From JBDTNQ01 sp039933635 (GTDB lineage: Bacteria > Acidobacteriota > Vicinamibacteria > Vicinamibacterales > SCN-69-37): a stretch of 64,000 nt of DNA. Position 1 is the first letter of the stretch, and every line of letters begins with the position of its first letter. The notes under the pieces are model-generated. The model was not told where the DNA came from and did no database searches. It saw nothing but the letters and a program-made list of their open reading frames with translations. A program made the translations under genes and the position numbers. The DNA lies in the NCBI GenBank assembly GCA_039933635.1, contig JBDTNQ010000002.1:1-64000 (forward strand). Direction: 5' to 3'. This document shows positions 58,515 to 64,000 of this stretch, in pieces.

Positions 58515-59536
58515 CGCCGGACTACCGCGAGTTCTATCGCGGTCGCCGCGTGCTCATCACCGGCGGCCTCGGGTTCCTGGGATCCAACCTGGCGCGCGAC
58601 CTCGTCGACCTGGGCGCGGACGTGCTGATCGTCGACTCGCTCCTGCCCGACTACGGAGGCAATCTTTTCAATCTCGACGGCTATGAATCGCGTCTCCGCG
58701 TGAACATCGCGGACATCCGTCAGGGCACGACCATGAACTACCTGGTGCGAGGGCGCGAGGTGATCTTCAACCTCGCGGGCCAGGTGAGTCACATCGACAG
58801 CATGCGGGATCCCCATACGGATCTGGAGATCAACTGCCGGTCGCAGTTGACGCTGCTCGAGGCGTGTCGCCAGCACAACCCGTCGACAAAGGTCGTCTAC
58901 GCCGGCACGCGGCAGATCTATGGCAAGCCGGACAGACTGCCCGTCGACGAATCGCACCTCGTGCGGCCGACCGACATCAACGGCATCAACAAGGCCGCCG
59001 GGGAGCAGTACCACCTGGTCTACAACAACGTGTTCGGCGTGCGCGCCTGCTCGCTGCGCCTCACGAACATCTACGGCCCGCGCCAGCTCATTCGGCACAA
59101 CCGCCAGGGCTTCATCGGATGGTTCATCCGGCTCGCGCTGGAGGGCCGCGAAATTCAGATCTATGGCGACGGCTCGCAGGTCCGGGACTTCGTCTACGTC
59201 GACGACGCGTCGGACGCGTTCCTGCGGGCCGGCTACCACGACGCGTGCAACGGCGGCGTCTTCAACGTCGGCGGCAGCGAGCCGATCGCGCATCGCGACC
59301 TCGTCTCGATGCTGATCGCCGCAAGCGGACGGGGCACCTTGCGCTTCGTAGAATGGCCCGACGAGAAGCGCAAGATCGACATCGGATCGTTCTACTCCGA
59401 CTCCACGCGCCTGACCGAGGCGACCGGGTGGACGCCGGAGGTGGACCTGCGCACGGGCCTCACCGCCACGTTGGCGTACTATCGTGAGTACTTCGGTCGC
59501 TACGTGGATCCGGCGGCCGACGCACAGCCAACATGA
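58511..59536 (+). CDS. NAD-dependent sugar-nucleotide epimerase/dehydratase (SDR) lacking the usual Tyr
   Basis: This 341-residue extended SDR has the Rossmann motif VLITGGLGFLGSNLARDL and the NDP-sugar-binding features RLTNIYGPRQLIRHNRQGFIGWFI and IYGDGSQVRDFVYVDDASDAF. The active-site YxxxK is NGINK here, with Asn157 in the Tyr position and Lys161 kept; Thr133 replaces Ser. Some related proteins share the NGINK form, so this may be a real subfamily with changed chemistry rather than a dead enzyme. It is coupled by overlaps to the GT2 before it and the aminotransferase after it, suggesting synthesis of an amino sugar. Confidence 0.85.
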   Translation: MTPDYREFYRGRRVLITGGLGFLGSNLARDLVDLGADVLIVDSLLPDYGGNLFNLDGYESRLRVNIADIRQGTTMNYLVRGREVIFNLAGQVSHIDSMRDPHTDLEINCRSQLTLLEACRQHNPSTKVVYAGTRQIYGKPDRLPVDESHLVRPTDINGINKAAGEQYHLVYNNVFGVRACSLRLTNIYGPRQLIRHNRQGFIGWFIRLALEGREIQIYGDGSQVRDFVYVDDASDAFLRAGYHDACNGGVFNVGGSEPIAHRDLVSMLIAASGRGTLRFVEWPDEKRKIDIGSFYSDSTRLTEATGWTPEVDLRTGLTATLAYYREYFGRYVDPAADAQPT

Positions 59537-60636
59537 CGATCCCTTTTATGACGCTCGAGCCCCGCGAGGACGCGCCCGCACTGCGGGAGGCCATCGATCG
59601 GGTGATCACCCGCGGCTGGTACGTTCTGGGACCCGAGCTCGACGCGTTCGAGCACGAGTTCGCCCGAGCCTCCGGTGCCGCCCACGCGATCGGCGTCGGC
59701 AACGGCACCGACGCCATCGCGCTCATCCTGCGCGCGCTCGGCATCGGGCCCGGCGACGAGGTCATCACGACACCGCTTTCCGCGGCGTTCTCCGCGCTGG
59801 CCATCATGATGGCGGGCGCCACGCCCGTGTTCGCCGACATCGATCCGGATCGGCTGACCATCGACCCGCGCGCAGTCGAGGCGGTTCTCACTCCACGCAC
59901 CAAGGCGATCCTGCCCGTGCATCTGTACGGGCAGCCGGCAGACCTGACGGCGCTCGAAGCCATCGCGACGCGTCACGCCCTCGCGCTCGTCGAGGACGCG
60001 TGCCAGGCACATCTGGCGACGAGCAACGGGCGGCCAGTCGGCTCTGTGGGCATCGCCGGGGCCTTCAGCTTCTATCCAACCAAGAATCTCGGCGCGCTCG
60101 GAGACGGCGGGGCCATCGTCACGTCCGACGCGGATCTCGCGGCGCGGCTTCGCAGTCTACGAAACGGCGGCCAGTCCGATCGCTACCATCACCCGGATTT
60201 CGGAGTGAACAGCCGGCTCGACGAGCTTCAGGCGGCGATCCTGCGGGTGCGCCTCGAACGACTGCCCGCCTGGACGACGCGACGCCGGGACCTGGCGTCG
60301 CGCTATCGCGCGGGCCTGGCCGGCGGCCCGGTCACCGTGCCTCCGGAATTCGACGCGGGGCACGTCTACCACCTCTTTCCCGTGCTGACGCCTCATCGGG
60401 CGTCGTTCATGGCGCACCTGAAAGAGCGCGGCATCGGATCGCTCATCCACTACCCGATCTCGATCGCCCGACAGCCCGGTATCGTCACGCCCCACCGCGA
60501 TCGGTGCCCGGTGGCCGATCGGGTCTGCGACCAGGTCTGCTCCCTGCCGCTGCATCCGTTCCTGTCTGACGCTGACGCCGACCGCGTCGTCGCGGCGGTT
60601 CAGCAGTGGCAGCCGTCAGGCACACTATCCACCTGA
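59533..60636 (+). CDS. DegT/DnrJ/EryC1/StrS family sugar aminotransferase
   Basis: This 367-residue PLP enzyme of the sugar-nucleotide aminotransferase family. It shows GWYVLGPELDAFEHEFARASG, GVGNGTDAIALILRALGIGPGDEV, ILPVHLYGQPADLTALEAIA, VEDACQAHLA and the PLP lysine in FSFYPTKNLGALGDGGAIVT. The C-terminal part has GVNSRLDELQAAILRVRL. It probably transaminates a keto sugar nucleotide at C3 or C4. It overlaps the epimerase by four bases and the following membrane protein at TGATG. Confidence 0.92.
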   Translation: MTIPFMTLEPREDAPALREAIDRVITRGWYVLGPELDAFEHEFARASGAAHAIGVGNGTDAIALILRALGIGPGDEVITTPLSAAFSALAIMMAGATPVFADIDPDRLTIDPRAVEAVLTPRTKAILPVHLYGQPADLTALEAIATRHALALVEDACQAHLATSNGRPVGSVGIAGAFSFYPTKNLGALGDGGAIVTSDADLAARLRSLRNGGQSDRYHHPDFGVNSRLDELQAAILRVRLERLPAWTTRRRDLASRYRAGLAGGPVTVPPEFDAGHVYHLFPVLTPHRASFMAHLKERGIGSLIHYPISIARQPGIVTPHRDRCPVADRVCDQVCSLPLHPFLSDADADRVVAAVQQWQPSGTLST

Positions 60637-63170
60637 TGCTCCATCTCGTCCTTGCAGCGCTGATCGTCGGCTACCTGCCTGGTGCACTGATCTTCCGGCT
60701 GCCCGGGCGTTCGCGGCCGCTCCGCGTCTCGCTCTCATTCGAGGAGCGGACGTTCTGGGCGCTGCTGCTGAGCGCGCTCTGGTCCGTGATGCTCGTCCTC
60801 GCACTGGGCGCCCTGAACCGCTACACGTTCGCGCGCCTCCTCACCATCAATGTCGTCGGCGCCGTCATCCTCGTCGCCGGACTGCGCGGCCGCCTCAGGT
60901 ATCGCGATCAGGTCACACGCGTTTCATGGACGGCGCTCGTGCCGTTGACCATCGTGGCCGCGGGCATCTGGCTGTACTCACCGACGTCCGAATACATCAT
61001 CGGCGGCAAGGATCCGGGCACCTATATCAACGAAGGCGTTCAGATTGCGCAGCGCGGCCAGGTCGTCATCCGCGATCCCGATGTTGCGGTCGTGCCGGCC
61101 CCCTATCGCGATCTGTTCTTTCCGTCACATCAGCAGACCACGTACTACGGTCTGCGGTTCATGGGCTTCTTCATCCAGGATCCCGACGCGGGCCGCGTCG
61201 TCGGCCAGTTCCCGCACTTCTATCCAGCTTCGATCGCGCTGGGTTATGCCCTCAATGGGTTGAGCGGTGCGCGCCAGACCGTGGTGTTCTGGACGATTCT
61301 CGCGGTACTGGCGGTGTACTTCGCCGGCCGGCGGATGTTTGGCCACGCGGTCGCCGCCGCAGCGGCGGTCCTGCTCGCGTTGAACGTCGTCGAGGTCTGG
61401 TTCGGGCGCTACCCGAATAGCGAAATGACGATGCAGGCGCTCATCTTCGCGGCGCTGCTGGCCGCGGGACGCGCGCGCGACGGCGGACGGGTCTTCTTCG
61501 GTGTCGTCGCAGGCGTCGTGCTGGGACTGTCGCTGTTTCTGCGCTACGAAATCCTGCTCGCATTTGCCGCGTTCGCCGCGGCCGGCGTGATGGCACCCGT
61601 GAGCGGCCGTCGACTCGGCGCGCCTTTTCAGGGGGCACTGGCCGTCACATCGCTCGCGGGCCTCTGGTACCTGGCCGGGCCCATGCGCGCCTACTTCGCC
61701 TATCCGCTCGACTTCGTGCATCAGCGCGGCGGCGTCCTGCTGGCCGTTGTCGGACTCGTGACGTCCGTCGCCGCACATTGGCTGCTGCGGCGTCCGACCG
61801 TGAACACCGCGGTGCGGCGCCTGCTCCCTGCGGCGCTGGCCATCGCGCTCGCCGCCTTGGCGGTGTACGCCTACTTCTTCAGGCAGATGGAAGGTCGCAC
61901 GGCGCTCGGGGATGCCATGGCGTTCCGAACCTTCGGGTGGTATCTCACGCCGTGGGTCCTGGCGATCGCTGTTGCGGGCGCGGTCGTGATGATCGCCACG
62001 CGCTTCTGGCGCGATCCCGAGTTCTACCTGACCGTGGCCACGTTCAGCGTTTTCTTCTTCTACAAGACGCGGATCGTCGCCGAACACTTCTGGACGGCTC
62101 GTCGATTTCTCGGCGTGGCATTACCCAGCGCGCTGCTGCTCGCCATGGCCGGGATTCGATGGGCATCGGGCGGCACCGCGACCACACAACCTGCTGATGC
62201 GTCTGCCGCACGAGATGCGAGATCACGACCTCGGTGGCGCGAAGTGACGAGTCTCACGGTCGTGACCATCGTCGCGATTGGCATCGGTGTGTCGTTCTGG
62301 CGCGCCGCGACGCCTGTGCGTCGTCACGTCGAGTACGCGGGTCTGATTCCGAAGCTCGAACAACTCGCGGCCCGCGTGGGCGATCGCGATCTAGTGCTCG
62401 TGGAATCGCGAAATGCTGGATCCGATCTTCACGTGCTCGCCATGCCGCTCGCGTACATCTACAGCCGTCACGTCTTGGTGCTCGACTCGGTCGTGCCGGC
62501 GCGCGCGCCCTTCGAGGGCTTCATCGCATGGGCAACGACGAAATACGAACACGTGTATTTTCTGGGCGGCGGCGGCACCGACCTGCTCACGAAGGACATC
62601 AGCGCCCTGCCCGTGGCGGGCGATCGCTTCCAGGTCGATGAATACGACGCACCGATGAATGCGTATCCGTCGGGTGCGCGTCGCAAGGAATTCGAGTACG
62701 GCCTCTACGAATTGATGCCGGCCCGCCAGGTCACGCCGGCGACGATTGACCTGCAGATCGGCGGGCTCGACGATCTCAACGTCGTGCGCTTCCACGCGCG
62801 CGAACGGCGCGCCGACACCGGGCTGAAATACCGCTGGAGCGGCGGTCAGTCGTTCGTGATTCTGCTGGGCTTGCCGGCGGATGCCCGGGAACTCATCGTC
62901 TGGATGAGCTCGGGCGGACGCCCGGCGCAGGCGCCGCCGCCCGTGGTGCAGTTCGCCCTCGATGATGAGGACATCGGTCAGGCGACGGCCGGCGAGGACG
63001 TCCAGCCCCACGTGCTGACGCTGCCAGCCGGACTGGCGGCACGGCTGGCCGCGAAGAACGATTCGACGCGACTGCGACTGCGTGTGCCCACCTGGAACCC
63101 TGGCGCGCTGCTCGGCGTGAACGACACACGCGACCTCGGGGTCATCGTGACGCGCGTCCAAGTCCGGTAA
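60636..63170 (+). CDS. Large multipass membrane protein, putative GT-C glycosyltransferase
   Basis: About 844 residues from the ATG at 60636, which overlaps the aminotransferase stop. Around a dozen membrane helices occupy residues 1-540. A soluble C-terminal domain of about 300 residues follows. A periplasmic loop after the third or fourth helix carries IIGGKDPGTYINEGVQIAQRG, an acidic motif like those of GT39/GT83 enzymes. I do not recognise a specific family. A polyprenyl-phosphate-sugar-dependent transferase acting in the same glycan pathway is the best guess. Confidence 0.6.
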   Translation: MLHLVLAALIVGYLPGALIFRLPGRSRPLRVSLSFEERTFWALLLSALWSVMLVLALGALNRYTFARLLTINVVGAVILVAGLRGRLRYRDQVTRVSWTALVPLTIVAAGIWLYSPTSEYIIGGKDPGTYINEGVQIAQRGQVVIRDPDVAVVPAPYRDLFFPSHQQTTYYGLRFMGFFIQDPDAGRVVGQFPHFYPASIALGYALNGLSGARQTVVFWTILAVLAVYFAGRRMFGHAVAAAAAVLLALNVVEVWFGRYPNSEMTMQALIFAALLAAGRARDGGRVFFGVVAGVVLGLSLFLRYEILLAFAAFAAAGVMAPVSGRRLGAPFQGALAVTSLAGLWYLAGPMRAYFAYPLDFVHQRGGVLLAVVGLVTSVAAHWLLRRPTVNTAVRRLLPAALAIALAALAVYAYFFRQMEGRTALGDAMAFRTFGWYLTPWVLAIAVAGAVVMIATRFWRDPEFYLTVATFSVFFFYKTRIVAEHFWTARRFLGVALPSALLLAMAGIRWASGGTATTQPADASAARDARSRPRWREVTSLTVVTIVAIGIGVSFWRAATPVRRHVEYAGLIPKLEQLAARVGDRDLVLVESRNAGSDLHVLAMPLAYIYSRHVLVLDSVVPARAPFEGFIAWATTKYEHVYFLGGGGTDLLTKDISALPVAGDRFQVDEYDAPMNAYPSGARRKEFEYGLYELMPARQVTPATIDLQIGGLDDLNVVRFHARERRADTGLKYRWSGGQSFVILLGLPADARELIVWMSSGGRPAQAPPPVVQFALDDEDIGQATAGEDVQPHVLTLPAGLAARLAAKNDSTRLRLRVPTWNPGALLGVNDTRDLGVIVTRVQVR

Positions 63171-63189
63171 CATCCGGACTGGCCGAGCG

Positions 63190-64000
63190 ATGATCCGATC
63201 CCTGCTTTCCCTCCGCGTGGACCGCGCCATCATGGTCGTGGGCGCCTGCCTCGTGGTGGCGTACCTCGCCGCGATGACGGTGATGCGCAAACCCGATGGC
63301 CGTGTCGTGTTCGGTGATGCGACGCATCATTTCGTCCAGTTGCGATCGATCGTGTTCGATCGCGATCTCGACTTCCGAAACGAATACATCCGCCTCTACG
63401 GTCTACAAGGCGAGGTGCCGGGGACGGAATGGATCTACACGGACCTTACGAGCACCGGGCATGTGCGGAACTACATGCCTGTCGGACCCGCATTGCTGTG
63501 GGCGCCGCTCTACATCCTGGTGGCGGCGATCCAGACGATGCTCAGCTGGGTCGGGGTTGCAGCGAAGCCGGATGGCTTCGATCGCGCGCTGCAACTGGTC
63601 CCCGGCATTACGGGCATTCTCGCGGCCACGATGGCGGCCTGGCTCGCATGGCGCATCGCGCTCAGCCGGACGAGTTCGCGAGCGGCGGGCACAGCCGTCT
63701 TCGGCGTCTGGCTCGGATCGCACGCGCTCTACTACTCGCTGGCGTCCCCGTCTTACTCGCACACGGCGTCCATGCTCATGACGTCGATCTTTCTGGCCAG
63801 CTGGCTCTCGACGCGTGGCAACGTCAGCATCGCGCGTCTGGCCTGGTGGGGCGCGCTCTGTGGTTTCGCGGCCCTGATGCGCTGGCAGGATGCATTGTTC
63901 ATGGCCGTTCCGCTTATCGAAGCGGCACGCTGGACGGCGCCTCTGGGGAGGCGAGTCGCCGGAGCGATGGCGGCGGGCGTGGGTTTCGTGCTCGCGTTTT
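63190..64000 (+). CDS. Multipass membrane protein, putative glycosyltransferase (3' end beyond window)
   Basis: An open frame from ATG 63190 to the window edge (270 codons). The product begins with a helix (about 14-31), then a periplasmic loop with GRVVFGDATHHFVQLRSIVFDRDLDFRNEYIRLYG and TGHVRNYMPVGPALLWAPLYILV, followed by several more helices. The DATHH acidic/His motif and 'NYMPVGPALLWAP' are seen in membrane proteins of polysaccharide loci. It resembles the previous gene in layout and may be a second GT-C enzyme. The C-terminus is not in the window. Confidence 0.65.
   Translation, partial: MIRSLLSLRVDRAIMVVGACLVVAYLAAMTVMRKPDGRVVFGDATHHFVQLRSIVFDRDLDFRNEYIRLYGLQGEVPGTEWIYTDLTSTGHVRNYMPVGPALLWAPLYILVAAIQTMLSWVGVAAKPDGFDRALQLVPGITGILAATMAAWLAWRIALSRTSSRAAGTAVFGVWLGSHALYYSLASPSYSHTASMLMTSIFLASWLSTRGNVSIARLAWWGALCGFAALMRWQDALFMAVPLIEAARWTAPLGRRVAGAMAAGVGFVLAF

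Overview
The window is GC-rich, densely packed bacterial chromosome. Genes often overlap by 1 or 4 bases (ATGA, TAGTG or GTGA junctions). The content is mostly housekeeping: translation, replication, division and cell wall synthesis, plus one glycosyltransferase block. The MurE 'DNPR' motif indicates a meso-diaminopimelate (Gram-negative type) wall. A signal-peptide-bearing CBM9/DUF5916 outer-membrane barrel, an isoquinoline-oxidoreductase-like molybdenum hydroxylase pair and mutS2-dnaG-rpoD linkage suggest Acidobacteriota, perhaps Vicinamibacteria. That assignment is inference from gene content, not a search result.

Layout. 1-2.7 kb: 5' part of thiC (minus strand) behind a TPP riboswitch, then rlmI. 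2.7-8.4 kb (plus): rpiB-glyA-dinG, a secreted TPR protein, yggS and DUF167. 8.5-11 kb (minus): lepB-lepA. 11.3-13.5 kb (plus): an MFS transporter and a Ser/Thr kinase. 13.5-17.2 kb (minus): an iorB/iorA-like pair and a hexose-6-phosphate mutarotase. 17.3-19.6 kb: DUF5916 barrel. 19.6-22.3 kb (minus): a processive GT2 followed by citrate synthase, behind a good sigma-70 promoter. 22.4-29.4 kb (plus): larB, then mutS2-dnaG-rpoD, a strong hairpin and a CAT-anticodon tRNA. 29.5-34.7 kb: small zinc-ribbon proteins, pgeF, a SpoVG-like protein, a B12-binding-type radical SAM protein and a NagB-like deaminase.

34.8-51.5 kb (minus) is a complete dcw (division and cell wall) operon: mraZ-rsmH-ftsL-ftsI-murE-murF-mraY-murD-ftsW-murG-murC-ftsQ-ftsA-ftsZ. 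murB and ddl are absent from it. It is driven by a TTGACA/TACCAT promoter followed by three TGGAN boxes at 10-bp pitch, which look like an MraZ autoregulatory operator. The tight packing is broken between murD and ftsW by a 124-bp element with perfect 22-bp inverted ends.

51.6-64 kb (plus), divergent from mraZ, is a block of glycosyltransferases (GT4, GT2 and GT-C types), a sugar-nucleotide epimerase-like SDR and a DegT aminotransferase. It probably makes a lipid-linked surface glycan with an amino sugar.

The most unusual signals are (i) a dispersed palindromic repeat (core GACCCGGTC) clustered before thiC and before mutS2, with one copy in frame inside mutS2; (ii) the inverted-repeat element in the dcw operon; (iii) the MraZ operator; and (iv) a SpoVG-like small protein outside Firmicutes.
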